Notes under the pieces: generated by a model
What the model was told of the DNA's origin: nothing
Databases searched by the model: none
Seen by the model: the letters and a program-made list of their open reading frames with translations, nothing else
Shown: one piece after another, positions 35,363-44,054 of the stretch
Position numbering within the stretch: the stretch's first letter is position 1
Layout of the letters: every line of letters starts with the position of its first letter
Made by a program: the position numbers and the translations under genes
From: Sphaerisporangium sp. TRM90804
GTDB taxonomy: Bacteria > Actinomycetota > Actinomycetes > Streptosporangiales > Streptosporangiaceae
DNA length: 64,000 nucleotides
Assembly (NCBI RefSeq): GCF_029846175.1
Contig: NZ_JARWAC010000011.1
Coordinates: 124,001-188,000, forward strand
Direction: 5' to 3'

Positions 35363-35669
35363 CCGGCCTCCTCCGCCCGCACCCACCTCAGAGATTAGGC
35401 GCCGGGCGGGTGCCGAGTCCTGGATTCGCCCCCTCGGGGACGCCGCGCGCCGCTTCGCGCCGGGCCGTGCCGCGTGCCTGTACAGGCCGTTCACCTGCGG
35501 TTTCCCGGCCGCGACCGGGGAGGTGCGCGCGAGGGTCGCGGGGGGTGGCAGCAAAGTGCCAGCGGCGGGCAGCTTGCTGCCGCCCGTTCATCTGGTTCCG
35601 AAGCCTCGAAAAGCGGAGAGTTGGTTGTGCGAGAAGAAAACAAAAAAACCACCGGAAAGAGGATAAGAA

Positions 35670-35960
35670 ATGAACGCCACCACCACCTCCCTCACCGCCA
35701 AGATCTCCGCCGGCTTCGTCTCCGCCGCCGTCTCCCTCACCGCCGCGATCGGCCTCTACGCCGCCACGAGCCAGGCCGCCGAGTACGCCCCAAGCACCCA
35801 CGTCGTCGCCGGCACCACCTGGGACACCCCCGCCGACAAGGACGGCACCACCTGGGACTCCGCCTCCACCAGCGACGACGACGGCACCACCTGGGACTCC
35901 GCCAAGCTGCTCGCCGAGGGCGAGATCCCCGCCGACGACAACGGCACCACCTGGGACTGA
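35670..35960 (+). CDS. small secreted acidic protein with four GTTWD repeats
   Basis: 96 residues. Signal-peptide-like N-terminus with hydrophobic core about 12-32 and likely cleavage near TSQAA-E (35-38). The mature region of about 59 residues is strongly acidic and contains GTTWD at 48-52, 59-63, 72-76 and 92-96, the last one being the C-terminus. The repeats are preceded by acidic linkers (ADKD, SDDD, ADDN). GAAAGAGGA lies 5 nt before the ATG. Flanking DNA is unusually A-rich. A phosphopantetheinyl transferase follows 298 bp downstream. I do not recognise the family. Options: structural surface peptide, metal-binding peptide or precursor of a modified peptide; no modifying enzyme such as an ATP-grasp ligase is adjacent. 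Confidence 0.75.
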   Translation: MNATTTSLTAKISAGFVSAAVSLTAAIGLYAATSQAAEYAPSTHVVAGTTWDTPADKDGTTWDSASTSDDDGTTWDSAKLLAEGEIPADDNGTTWD

Positions 35961-36257
35961 TTCAAAAAGAAAGCGAAAATCCACCTCCGGCCCGACACCA
36001 TAAAAGAACCGAAACAAAAGAACAGCCCCAAGAAGCCCTGAGAAAACCCGGCAGAGCCGAAATCAGAGCCGCTTTCCCCGCAGAGGCGTGACGCCACACC
36101 GCCCAGGGAAACCGCGCCACCCGCCCGCCGGTCACCGAAACCCCCACCCCCGCCGGGACCATCCATGCCCGCCCACGCCCCCGCCGCGCCCGAGACCACC
36201 CACACCAGCCTCAACAGCACCACCACCCCCGAGAACACCACGAAGGAAGGCACTCCG
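35961..36257 (+). other. A-rich to C-rich intergenic stretch
   Basis: Nearly 300 bp without a supported gene. The first 100 bp are A-rich (AAAAGAAAGCGAAAATCC), the rest strongly C-rich. The frame of the next gene is open from 36165 (MPAHAPAAPETTHTSLNS...) but lacks a ribosome site. No clear terminator or palindrome was seen. Confidence 0.5.
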
Positions 36258-37016
36258 ATGATCACGACCCTCTCCCGCACCCGTGACAGCGAGATCTTCT
36301 GGGCCGACCCGCGCCGGGAGCCGGTCGACGTCCTCACCAGCGTGCTCGACCAGCGCGAGATGGAGCGGGCGATGACCTACCGCCGCGACGCCGACCGCCG
36401 CCGCTTCCTGACGGCCGCCTGGCTGCTGCGCACCAAGGTCGGCGAGAGGCTGGGCATGGCGCCGGAGGACGTCGAGGTCGAGCGGAGCTGCGGCGACTGC
36501 ACCCGCTACCACGGCAAGCCGTACATCATGAACATCCGCACCCCGCTGCACGTCTCGATCTCCCACTCGGCCGACCGGGTCGCCGTCGCCGTCACCGAGT
36601 CCGGGCCGATCGGCGTGGACGTCGAGCGGATCCCCGACGTGCCGCTGGAGGAGCTCATCCGCCTCGGGCTGTCCCCAGCCGAGAAGGAGATCGTCCTGTC
36701 CCTGCCCGAGCACATGAGGCACGCCGCGTTCACCCACTACTGGTCCAGCAAGGAGGCCGTCCTGAAGGCCACGGGCCACGGCCTGCGTATCCCGCCCGCC
36801 CAGGTGCTGATCAGCCACCCCTTCCAGGAGCCGCCGGCGCTGCTGGCCTGGCCGCTGGAGATCCCCGTGCGGAATGTCCACCTTCGCACCCTCGACCCGG
36901 GCCTCGGCTACGTCGGCGTCGTCGCCGTCATCGCCGACCGGCCGACCACCGTCACCGAGGTCGACGTCACCGAGATGACCCGCGTCCCGTCGTTCGACCT
37001 GGCGAACGCCGCCTGA
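36258..37016 (+). CDS. 4'-phosphopantetheinyl transferase (Sfp type)
   Basis: 252 residues. Transfers phosphopantetheine from CoA to carrier proteins of fatty acid, polyketide or nonribosomal peptide synthesis. Signatures: VSISHSADRVAVAV, GPIGVDVERI (metal-binding aspartate and glutamate) and YWSSKEAVLKATGHGL (W-x3-KE-x3-K). ATG 36258 follows GAAGGAAGG (36242-36250); an in-frame ATG at 36165 lacks a ribosome site. No carrier-protein gene is in the window, so it probably acts in trans. Its close association with the GTTWD protein gene may be meaningful or accidental. Confidence 0.92.
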   Translation: MITTLSRTRDSEIFWADPRREPVDVLTSVLDQREMERAMTYRRDADRRRFLTAAWLLRTKVGERLGMAPEDVEVERSCGDCTRYHGKPYIMNIRTPLHVSISHSADRVAVAVTESGPIGVDVERIPDVPLEELIRLGLSPAEKEIVLSLPEHMRHAAFTHYWSSKEAVLKATGHGLRIPPAQVLISHPFQEPPALLAWPLEIPVRNVHLRTLDPGLGYVGVVAVIADRPTTVTEVDVTEMTRVPSFDLANAA

Positions 37017-37133
37017 TCCGCGGTGACCACGGCGCGACATCGCCGGCCGACGGCGAACAGGCCCCCGACGGCGCCGCCCCGCATGACGCGGCGCCCGGGA
37101 CGACATACGACGACAACTGCACAGTGGACAGGC

Positions 37134-37649
37134 TCATCGCTCCTCGACCGCGGCGGTACGGCGCAGCTCGCCGGCACCCCCCGCGTCCGATCGGTCCTCG
37201 CTACCCCGAGGGCCGCGGCTCTCCGGGGACGGCGCCTCGGGCCCCCACGCGGCGGCGAGCGCGCCGCCCACCAGGCCGAGTACCGCGCCCAGCAGGAACC
37301 CGCCCACGTTGGCGTAGAGGATGGACACGATCGACAGGACGACGGCCAGCACGCCGAGCAGCACCCGCTGGGCCGGCTGAACCAGGATGAGAACGCCCAG
37401 CACGATGATCAGCACGGAGATCAGGTGGGCCATGCCCGCCTCCACCGAGCGGATCAGCCATGGGAAGGCGTCGAGCGCGAACGGGATGCTGAGCAGTTCG
37501 GCTCCGGCCAGCACCGTCACCAGACCGCCCCAGAACGGTCGCGTGCGCCGCCATGACCAGATCGCCCCGCGGCCCGGGACGAGCCGCCACGAACGCCGGC
37601 GCCGTCCGGCCCGCGCGGGCGACCCGGGGCCGGACGGTGTCAGAAGCAC
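37134..37649 (-). CDS. DUF6114 membrane protein
   Basis: 171 residues with four hydrophobic helices (PFWGGLVTVLAGAELLSIPF, HLISVLIIVLGVLILVQPAQ, VLLGVLAVVLSIVSILYANV, GGFLLGAVLGLVGGALAAAW) and a charged C-terminal tail. Matches the DUF6114 type, whose genes usually follow a DUF6230 gene in actinomycetes, as here. GTG 37649 overlaps the DUF6230 stop by 10 bp. Function unknown; the pair is probably a surface complex. Confidence 0.8.
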   Translation of the reverse strand: MLLTPSGPGSPARAGRRRRSWRLVPGRGAIWSWRRTRPFWGGLVTVLAGAELLSIPFALDAFPWLIRSVEAGMAHLISVLIIVLGVLILVQPAQRVLLGVLAVVLSIVSILYANVGGFLLGAVLGLVGGALAAAWGPEAPSPESRGPRGSEDRSDAGGAGELRRTAAVEER

Positions 37650-38236
37650 GTGTTCACGCCGGTGTGGATGGTGGCGGTGAGGTTGGGCAGGTGGAAACGC
37701 GCGGCGGTCTGGGCCAGCACGATCTGCTTGAGGTCGCGCACCACGACCGTCTCGGCCTGGGTGCCGAACCTGCCGAGCTGGGCGACGGCCGCCGGCGGAA
37801 TGTCCAGCGTCTGGGCGTCGCGGCCCACCTCCAGGTCGGTGTAGGTGGTGTCGCCGTTCTGGTAGACCGCGTCGACGACCAGGTCTCGCGCGATCGCCGG
37901 CTCGCCCTCGTCCGCCGCGGTGAGCCTGAAGGTCACGGTGCCCACCGGAAGGTCCAGGACGACGCTCTGGCACAGGTCGGTGATCGACGCGTGACGGATG
38001 GAGGTCACCAGCACCGGCACCAGACGTCCGTCGGCGGTCTTCACCACACTGCGGAAGTCGGTGAACACCCGCCCGCGCAGCTCGCCCGCGGCGAGCTGGA
38101 ACTTCTCTCCCGACACCGCGAACGCCGCGCCTATGGCCCCCTGGACCACGGCGCCCACCAGCAGCAACGCCACCGCGAGTGCGGGTAGGAAGATCATCGT
38201 GAAGCGCTTCCACCGCACGCGTCCCTGTTCGCGCAT
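37640..38236 (-). CDS. DUF6230 membrane-anchored protein
   Basis: 198 residues. Short cytoplasmic start (MREQGRVRWKRFTMIFLPAL), one membrane helix, then GAIGAAFAVSGEKFQLAAGE and an extracellular beta-rich domain with two cysteines (TDLCQSVVL and C-terminal NTCF). This is the DUF6230 layout. ATG 38236 follows TTGGAG; an in-frame ATG at 38299 would add 21 polar residues. Translationally coupled to the DUF6114 gene. Confidence 0.82.
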   Translation of the reverse strand: MREQGRVRWKRFTMIFLPALAVALLLVGAVVQGAIGAAFAVSGEKFQLAAGELRGRVFTDFRSVVKTADGRLVPVLVTSIRHASITDLCQSVVLDLPVGTVTFRLTAADEGEPAIARDLVVDAVYQNGDTTYTDLEVGRDAQTLDIPPAAVAQLGRFGTQAETVVVRDLKQIVLAQTAARFHLPNLTATIHTGVNTCF

Positions 38237-38434
38237 GGGCCCACTCCAACTCGCCTGCTCGCCGGCCACCCGTTCGTGACGGCCGGACTCCGCCGTCATG
38301 CCGAGGATCACGATCTTCGTACCTCGTCCTCAACGGGCCACGCCGGACATCGCGGTTTGTTTGCCCGTTCTTCGTGCCGGCCGTCCCCCGGAGTGCGGGC
38401 ACGCCCGGCCGAAGGCCCGCGGGCGGCGCCGTCG

Positions 38435-38440
38435 TACAGT
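38435..38440 (+). promoter_or_regulatory. -10 hexamer of a leaderless transcript
   Basis: TACAGT ends 7 bp before the ATG at 38448, with no ribosome site between, which fits leaderless transcription of the F420-type enzyme. Confidence 0.55.
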
Positions 38441-38447
38441 GAGATCC

Positions 38448-38909
38448 ATGAGCCCGAAGATCGCTACCACCGATTCGGTGACCCGTGACCAGCTCGTCGA
38501 GTTCATCCGTGACCGTCACCGGGCGATCGTCATCACGACGCGCCGCGACGGCGGCCCGCAGGCCTCCCCGGTGGCCTGCGGCGTGGACGAGCTGGGACGC
38601 ATCGTGGTGTCCACCTACCCCGAGCGCGCCAAGGCGGTGAACGCCCGCCGGGACGCGCGGGTGAGCGTCCTGATCCTGTCGGACGACTTCGACGGCCCGT
38701 GGGTGCAGGTCCAGGGCACCTGCGAGGTCCTCGACATGCCGGAGGCCCTGGAGCCGCTGGTCGACTACTACCGCTCCATCGCGGGCGAGCACCCCGACTG
38801 GGACGACTACCGCGCGGCCATGGAGCGCCAGGGCAAGTCGCTGCTGCGGGTCACCCCCACCACCTGGGGCCCGGTCGCGACCGGCGGCTTCCCCGCGCGC
38901 CTGGGCTGA
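38448..38909 (+). CDS. PPOX-class F420-dependent oxidoreductase
   Basis: 153 residues of the split-barrel flavin/F420-binding fold. MSPKIATTDSVTRDQLVEFI at the start; RAIVITTRRDGGPQASPVAC, VVSTYPERAKAVNARRDARV and WVQVQGTCEVLDMPEALEPL are typical of the TIGR03618-like F420 group. It probably reduces a small molecule with F420H2; substrate unknown. The frame is open to 38298, but ATG 38448 is just downstream of a -10 hexamer. Confidence 0.88.
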   Translation: MSPKIATTDSVTRDQLVEFIRDRHRAIVITTRRDGGPQASPVACGVDELGRIVVSTYPERAKAVNARRDARVSVLILSDDFDGPWVQVQGTCEVLDMPEALEPLVDYYRSIAGEHPDWDDYRAAMERQGKSLLRVTPTTWGPVATGGFPARLG

Positions 38910-38967
38910 CCCTCTCGGGCCGAGGGCATTGACGCGCCGGTCGGCGGACTCTACGATCCGGGAAACT

Positions 38968-38983
38968 TATAGGAAACTTTCTT
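38968..38983 (+). promoter_or_regulatory. operator-like element upstream of chitinase
   Basis: TATAGGAAACTTTCTT, with GGAAACTT also at 38961-38968. Shares TAGGAAACTTTC with the perfect palindrome upstream of the alginate-lyase-like gene (47247-47263), suggesting a common regulator of secreted polysaccharide-degrading enzymes. Confidence 0.6.
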
Positions 38984-39017
38984 GTGAGTTAAGCCCCGAG
39001 AATCAGTGGAGACGGCC

Positions 39018-40319
39018 GTGCGACGTCCTTTCCAGCACCTTCTCACCGCGGCGCTCGCCGTCGGCCTGGCCGCGGTCGCCGTACCGGCGCCGGCTTCGGC
39101 CGACCGGGCGGACACCGCCTCGGCGAGCGCCGCCACCGGCGGCGGCGACCGCTACAAGCGGGTCGGCTACTTCATCCAGTGGGGCGTCTACGGGCGGAAC
39201 TTCCACGTCAAGGACGTGGACACCAGTGGCGCCGCGGCCAAGCTGACCCATATCAACTACGCCTTCGGCAACGTCAACGCCGAGGGCGTCTGCGACTCCT
39301 TCGACGCGTGGGCCGACTGGCAGCGTCCGGTGCCGGCCGAGCAGAGCGTGGACGGGGTCGCCGACCCCGCCGGGCAGGAGCTCAACGGCAACCTCAACCA
39401 GCTCAAGAAGCTCAAGGCCAAGCACCCCGGCCTGAAGGTGCTGATCTCGCTCGGCGGCTGGACCGGCTCCAAGTACTTCTCCGACGCCGTCGTCACCCCC
39501 GAGTCCCGCGCCAGGCTCGCCGCCTCCTGCGTCGACCTGTGGCTGAAGGGCGACCTGACCGGCCAGACGGCCGGGACGGGCGCCGGCGTCTTCGACGGCA
39601 TCGACCTCGACTGGGAGTGGCCCGGCTCGGACGGCGCGCCCGGGAACGTCATCCGCCCCGAGGACAGGCGCAACTTCACGCTCTTCACCGCCGAGCTGCG
39701 CCGGCAGATGAAGGCGTTCGACGCCCGCAGCGAGCTGACCGCCTTCCTGCCCGCGGCGGCCGCGAAGATCGACGCAGGGTTCGAGGTGCGCGAGGTCTTC
39801 AAGCTGCTGGACTTCGCCACGATCCAGGGCTACGACCTGCACGGCTCCTGGGAGAACAGGACCGGCCACAACGGCAACCTGTTCACCGACCGCAGGGACC
39901 CGAACCCGGTCAAGTACAGCGTGGACACGACGGTGCGCGACTACATCTCCCGCGGCGCCCCCGCCCGCAAGATCGTGGTCGGCGTCCCCGCCTACGGGCA
40001 GGGCTGGACCGGCGTGACGTCCACCGGCAACGGCCTGTGGGCGCCGGCCGCCGGCCCGGCCCCGGCCACCTGGGCGCCGGGCACCGAGGACTACAAGATC
40101 CTGGTCGACAAGCCCGGCAGGAGGTACCGCGACCTGCTCACCGGCGCCAACTGGCTGTACGACGGCAACGAGTTCTGGTCCTACGACGACCCGGCGACGC
40201 TCGTGGAGAAGGCGGCCTACATCAGGCTGAAGGGCCTCGGCGGCTCGATGATGTGGTCGCTCGACCAGGACGACGCCAAGGCGTCCCTGACCTCGGCCCT
40301 GTACAAGGTCCTGCGCTGA
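39018..40319 (+). CDS. secreted GH18 chitinase
   Basis: 433 residues; signal peptide about 1-29 (LTAALAVGLAAVAVPAPASA). GH18 TIM barrel: RVGYFIQWGVYGRNFHVKDV, KVLISLGGWTGSKYF, and catalytic DGIDLDWEWPG with the DxxDxDxE pattern. Late segments KIVVGVPAYGQGW and SMMWSLDQDDAKASL complete the domain. No chitin-binding module. GTG 39018 is 6 nt after GGAG; GTG 39006 would precede the ribosome site. Degrades extracellular chitin to oligomers. An operator-like element lies 35 bp upstream. Confidence 0.95.
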   Translation: MRRPFQHLLTAALAVGLAAVAVPAPASADRADTASASAATGGGDRYKRVGYFIQWGVYGRNFHVKDVDTSGAAAKLTHINYAFGNVNAEGVCDSFDAWADWQRPVPAEQSVDGVADPAGQELNGNLNQLKKLKAKHPGLKVLISLGGWTGSKYFSDAVVTPESRARLAASCVDLWLKGDLTGQTAGTGAGVFDGIDLDWEWPGSDGAPGNVIRPEDRRNFTLFTAELRRQMKAFDARSELTAFLPAAAAKIDAGFEVREVFKLLDFATIQGYDLHGSWENRTGHNGNLFTDRRDPNPVKYSVDTTVRDYISRGAPARKIVVGVPAYGQGWTGVTSTGNGLWAPAAGPAPATWAPGTEDYKILVDKPGRRYRDLLTGANWLYDGNEFWSYDDPATLVEKAAYIRLKGLGGSMMWSLDQDDAKASLTSALYKVLR

Positions 40320-40406
40320 CACGGCGGGCGGGGCGCGGGTTTGTCCCGGCGCCGATGAGGCTATGGATGCCTTAGGCGCTCGCGCGGCATCCGGGGGTGA
40401 AGGTCG

Positions 40407-41357
40407 ATGGTCCTTCCCGCCGCGCCGGACCCGCGGGACGCCTGCGCCCCGCTCACCGTGGTGATCGCCACCTGGAACCGCCGCGAAGGACTGCTGCGCA
40501 CCCTCGCCCGGCTGAGCGGCCTTCCGGAGCGCCCGCCGGTCGTCGTCGTCGACAACGGGTCGACCGACGGGACGGCGGGCGCCGTCCGGGCGGCGTTCCC
40601 TGCGGTGTGGGTTATAAGCCTTCCCCGCAACGAGGGCGCGCCCGCGCGCAACGCCGGGGTGCGCGCCGCCCGCACCCCCTACGTCGCCTTCAGCGACGAC
40701 GACTCCTGGTGGCGGCCGGGCGCGCTGCGGAGGGCGGCCGAAATCATGGCCGCCCATCCCCGGCTCGGCCTGATCGCGGCGGGCGTCCAGGTGGGCCCGG
40801 AGGGGACGCCCGACCCGCTCAACGCGGTGCTGGCCGCCTCGCCGCTGCCCGCGCCGCCCGGCGGGCCGGGCCCGCAGGTCCTCGGCTTCCTGGCCTGCGC
40901 CTCCGTGGTGCGCCGCGAGGCCTTCCTGCGGGCGGGAGGCTTCAGCCCGGTGCTGTTCTTCCTCGGCGAGGAGCAGCTGCTCGCCTACGACCTCGCGGCG
41001 CTCGGCTGGGACCGGTGCCACGTGCCGGAGGTGGTGGCCGTGCACGAGCCGTCGCCCGTCCGGGGGCCGCTGCCGGCCAGGCGAAGGCTGCAGCTCCGCA
41101 ACGCCCTGCTGACGGTCTGGCTGCGCCGGCCGGCGCCGGTGGTGCTCAGGGAGACCGGGCGGATCGCCGCCGCGGCGATCTCGGACGCCGACTCCCGGGC
41201 CGCCCTTCTCGCCGCCCTGCGGCGGCTGCCGTCCGCGCTCGCCCACCGGCGGCGCCTGCCTCCGCCCGTCGAGGCCCTCGCCCGGCTGCTGGACGCCCCG
41301 GCGTGGACGCCGGCGGCGTCGCTCGCCCGGGCCGGAGGGCGGACGACGCCGGGGTGA
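40407..41357 (+). CDS. family 2 glycosyltransferase
   Basis: 316 residues with a GT-A fold: LTVVIATWNRREGLLRTL, VVVDNGSTDGT, NEGAPARNAGVRAARTPYVA and the DxD-like FSDDDSWWRPGA, then GEEQLLAYDLAALGW for acceptor binding. No membrane helices; a peripheral enzyme transferring a sugar from a nucleotide donor. Alanine/proline-rich C-terminal 100 residues are less conserved. ATG 40407 is preceded by GAAGG. No nearby polysaccharide genes indicate the product. Confidence 0.88.
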   Translation: MVLPAAPDPRDACAPLTVVIATWNRREGLLRTLARLSGLPERPPVVVVDNGSTDGTAGAVRAAFPAVWVISLPRNEGAPARNAGVRAARTPYVAFSDDDSWWRPGALRRAAEIMAAHPRLGLIAAGVQVGPEGTPDPLNAVLAASPLPAPPGGPGPQVLGFLACASVVRREAFLRAGGFSPVLFFLGEEQLLAYDLAALGWDRCHVPEVVAVHEPSPVRGPLPARRRLQLRNALLTVWLRRPAPVVLRETGRIAAAAISDADSRAALLAALRRLPSALAHRRRLPPPVEALARLLDAPAWTPAASLARAGGRTTPG

Positions 41358-41436
41358 CCGCCGTGCTCATCACCGGCGACCGGCTTGGCCCCCACCCCGG
41401 CGCGGGGCGCCGGAGGGTGCGAGCAATCATTGGGAT

Positions 41437-41916
41437 ATGGACGAACCCGGTACCTGTGTGTTCTGCGACGTCGTCGCGGGCCGGGCCGAGGTGAGCCTGG
41501 TCCACCAGGACGACACCGTAATGGTGATCATGGACGCCAACCCGGTGAACCCCGGGCACGTCCTGGTGCTGCCCCGCCGCCACCTGGCCGGCCTGGAGGA
41601 CCTCGGCGACCAGGTCGGCGAGCACCTGTGGCGGACGGCCCGGCTCATGGCGATGGGGCTGCGCCGCTCGCGGCTGCGCTGCGAGGGCGTCAACATCTTC
41701 CTGGGGGACGGCCAGGCGGCGTTCCAGCAGATCCTCCACGTCCACCTGCACGTCTTCCCCCGCTACGACGGGGACGACTTCGTGATCGACGCCGACTGCG
41801 AACCCCGGGAACGGCGGCTGCTCAACCAGGAGGCCTGGGCGCTCCGGGACGCCGTCAGGTCGGTGTTGCGCCCGCCGGCCCCGGTGTACGGTTCCCGCCA
41901 CGCTCCGGGACCCTAG
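41437..41916 (+). CDS. HIT-family protein
   Basis: 159-residue nucleotide hydrolase or transferase of the histidine-triad superfamily. CVFCDVVAG at the start (zinc-type CxxC), VMDANPVNPGHVLVLPRRHL in the body and the triad HVHLHVFPR. Likely hydrolyses AMP-linked or dinucleoside substrates. No ribosome site; a weak -10-like AATCAT ends 6 bp before the ATG. Next gene starts about 90 bp later. Confidence 0.9.
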   Translation: MDEPGTCVFCDVVAGRAEVSLVHQDDTVMVIMDANPVNPGHVLVLPRRHLAGLEDLGDQVGEHLWRTARLMAMGLRRSRLRCEGVNIFLGDGQAAFQQILHVHLHVFPRYDGDDFVIDADCEPRERRLLNQEAWALRDAVRSVLRPPAPVYGSRHAPGP

Positions 41917-42007
41917 TGCCCGGGACCTGGCCGCCCCGGGCGCCGGGCCGCCGTCCCGGCGACCACGGCGGGCCGTCCGGGCGCCGATGAACGACGGGAG
42001 ACCGACC

Positions 42008-42904
42008 ATGCGCGTCGCCGTGCTCGGGATGGGACACATGGGCCGGGCGGTCGCCGAGCGGCTGCTGGGCCAGGGCTTCGACGTCACCGTCTGGAACCGC
42101 ACCCCCGGCAGGGTGGCCGGCCTGCTCGGCGTCGGCGCCACCGAGGCGCCCACGCCGCGGGACGCGGCGCGCGACACCGGCGCCGTGCTGATGTCGCTGG
42201 CCGACGACCGGGCGGTGCTGGACGTCATGGCCCGCCTCACCGGCCGGCCCGCGCCGAGGACGGCCGCGGACGCCCCGGGCGGCGCGCCGACCGGCTCGGG
42301 CCCCGTCGTGGTGGACATGAGCACGGTGTCACCGGCGACGTCACGCCGGCTGCGCGACGCCGCCCCCGGACGGCGCTTCACCGCCGCGCCGATCATGGGC
42401 GGCCCGCAGGCCGTCGTCGCGGGCGAGGCCTCGGGTCTGCTCGGCGGGCACGCGACCCTCGTCGAGCGGCTGGAACCCCTGTGGACGCGCCTGTTCTCGG
42501 TGTACTGGCAGTGCGGCGACGACCCCGGCGCCGCCACCGCCTACAAGCTGCTGAACAACTACCTGCTGATGTCCGGCGTCGCCGCGCTCGCCGAGGCGGT
42601 GGCCACGGCCGAGGCCGCAGGCCTCGACCCGGCGATGACCCGCAGGCTGCTGTCGCACCTGCCCACCGTCGCCCCCGCCCTGGGCAACCGCCTGGACGAC
42701 CTCGTCGGCGGCGACCACCGGGGCTGGTTCGCCACCCGCCTCGGCGCCAAGGACGTGCGGCTGTTCGCCGAGGTGGCCGAGGCGCACGGCGTGTCGCCGC
42801 CCCTCGCCCGCCTGGTCGAGCGGCGGTACGAGGAGGCCGCGGCCCGGGGCTGGGCCGAGGCCGACATCGCGGCCGTCGTCGAACTCCTTCGCGCCGGCCG
42901 CTAG
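42008..42904 (+). CDS. NAD(P)-binding dehydrogenase, 3-hydroxyisobutyrate dehydrogenase-like
   Basis: 298 residues. N-terminal Rossmann fold ([28 protein letters not shown]), [15 protein letters not shown] substrate signature, [13 protein letters not shown], and the catalytic lysine region [20 protein letters not shown], followed by an all-helical domain. Belongs to the beta-hydroxyacid dehydrogenase/imine reductase-like superfamily; substrate unclear. ATG 42008 follows GGGAGACC; ATG 41987 lies before the ribosome site. Its TAG overlaps the stop of the convergent dehydrogenase gene. Confidence 0.88.
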   Translation: MRVAVLGMGHMGRAVAERLLGQGFDVTVWNRTPGRVAGLLGVGATEAPTPRDAARDTGAVLMSLADDRAVLDVMARLTGRPAPRTAADAPGGAPTGSGPVVVDMSTVSPATSRRLRDAAPGRRFTAAPIMGGPQAVVAGEASGLLGGHATLVERLEPLWTRLFSVYWQCGDDPGAATAYKLLNNYLLMSGVAALAEAVATAEAAGLDPAMTRRLLSHLPTVAPALGNRLDDLVGGDHRGWFATRLGAKDVRLFAEVAEAHGVSPPLARLVERRYEEAAARGWAEADIAAVVELLRAGR

Positions 42905-43929
42905 ATCCGCGGCTCGGCGCCGACGTGCAGCACGGCGGCGCCGTTGACGCGGTCGGCCGCCAGGTCGCCGAGGGCCCGGTCGGCCTCGTCGAAGGGGTAG
43001 GGCGTGGTGGCGACGCTCAACGGCTGGAGGGTGGCGAAGGACAGGAACTGGTGGCCGTCGTTGCGGGTGTTGGCGGTGACGCTGCGCACGCCGCGCTCGT
43101 AGAACAGGTGGTCCTGGTAGTTCAGCGGCGGCACGTCGGTGAGGTGGATCCCGGCGACGGCCAGCGTGCCGCCCCGGTCGAGCGCCGACAGCGCCACCGG
43201 CACCAGGTCGCCGACCGGGGCGAACAGGATGGCCGCGTCGAGCGGCTCCGGCGGGGCGTCGTAGGCGTCGCACGCCGAGGCGGCCCCCAGCTCCAGCGCC
43301 AGCTCCCGCGCCCGTGCCGAGCGGGTGAGCACATGCACCGTGGCGCCCTGCTCGACCGCGACCTGCGCCACGAGGTGCGCCGAGGCGCCGTAGCCGTAGA
43401 TGCCGAGACGCCCGCCCGACGGCAGCTCGGCGCGGCTGAGCGCCCGGTAGCCGATGATGCCCGCGCACAGCAGGGGCGCGAGCCGTTCGGCCGGCACGTC
43501 GTCGGGCAGCTCGTAGACGTAGTCCTCCATGGCGGTGGTGTACTCGGCGTACCCGCCGTCGGCGTCCCAGCCGGTGTAGCGCGAGTTCGGGCACAGGTTC
43601 TCCGCGCCGCGCACGCAGTAGCGGCACTCGCCGCACGTCCAGCGCAGCCACGGCACGCCCACACGCGTGCCGATCGCCAGCCGCCCCTCGCCGGGGCCGT
43701 GGGCGACGACCCGCCCGACGATCTCGTGCCCGGGGACGGTGGCGGGCCGTCTCGGCGCGAGGTCGCCCTCCGCGAGGTGCAGGTCGGTGCGGCAGACCGC
43801 GCACACCTCCACCTCGACCAGCACCTCTCCCGGGCCGGGGCGGGGCACGGGCAGCCGCACGCGCCGCAGCGGCCCGGTCTCCATCGGCCCCGGCTCGGCG
43901 ACCACCCACGCGGACATCGTCTCGGCCAT
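42901..43929 (-). CDS. zinc-dependent alcohol dehydrogenase
   Basis: 342-residue medium-chain dehydrogenase. Catalytic zinc ligands in [15 protein letters not shown] and [10 protein letters not shown]; structural zinc [15 protein letters not shown]; nucleotide-binding [20 protein letters not shown]. The GYG-ASAH fingerprint and [16 protein letters not shown] point to the propanol-preferring/AdhP-like group. The start codon lies close to the convergent promoter area of ackA's 3' side; no operon partner. Stops of this gene and the preceding one interlock (42901-42904). Confidence 0.92.
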   Translation of the reverse strand: MAETMSAWVVAEPGPMETGPLRRVRLPVPRPGPGEVLVEVEVCAVCRTDLHLAEGDLAPRRPATVPGHEIVGRVVAHGPGEGRLAIGTRVGVPWLRWTCGECRYCVRGAENLCPNSRYTGWDADGGYAEYTTAMEDYVYELPDDVPAERLAPLLCAGIIGYRALSRAELPSGGRLGIYGYGASAHLVAQVAVEQGATVHVLTRSARARELALELGAASACDAYDAPPEPLDAAILFAPVGDLVPVALSALDRGGTLAVAGIHLTDVPPLNYQDHLFYERGVRSVTANTRNDGHQFLSFATLQPLSVATTPYPFDEADRALGDLAADRVNGAAVLHVGAEPRI

Positions 43930-44054
43930 ACCCCATGATCACATGACCGGCGCGACCCGGCCCGGCGGGCGCACCTGTGGTTTTCCCCCGGGTGAGTCGC
44001 CGGTTCGTCCCCATGGTGGCGGGCGCGGGCGCTGCGTACCTAGGAGGGGGCCCG

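Noticed and set aside
35388-36017. Minus-strand frame with VPGGAVV repeats
   Set aside because: The repeats are the antisense reading of the GTTWD codons; composition is glycine/valine shadow and no ribosome site is present.
42901-42904. Interlocking stop codons of two convergent genes
   Set aside because: Common in compact genomes and of no clear consequence.
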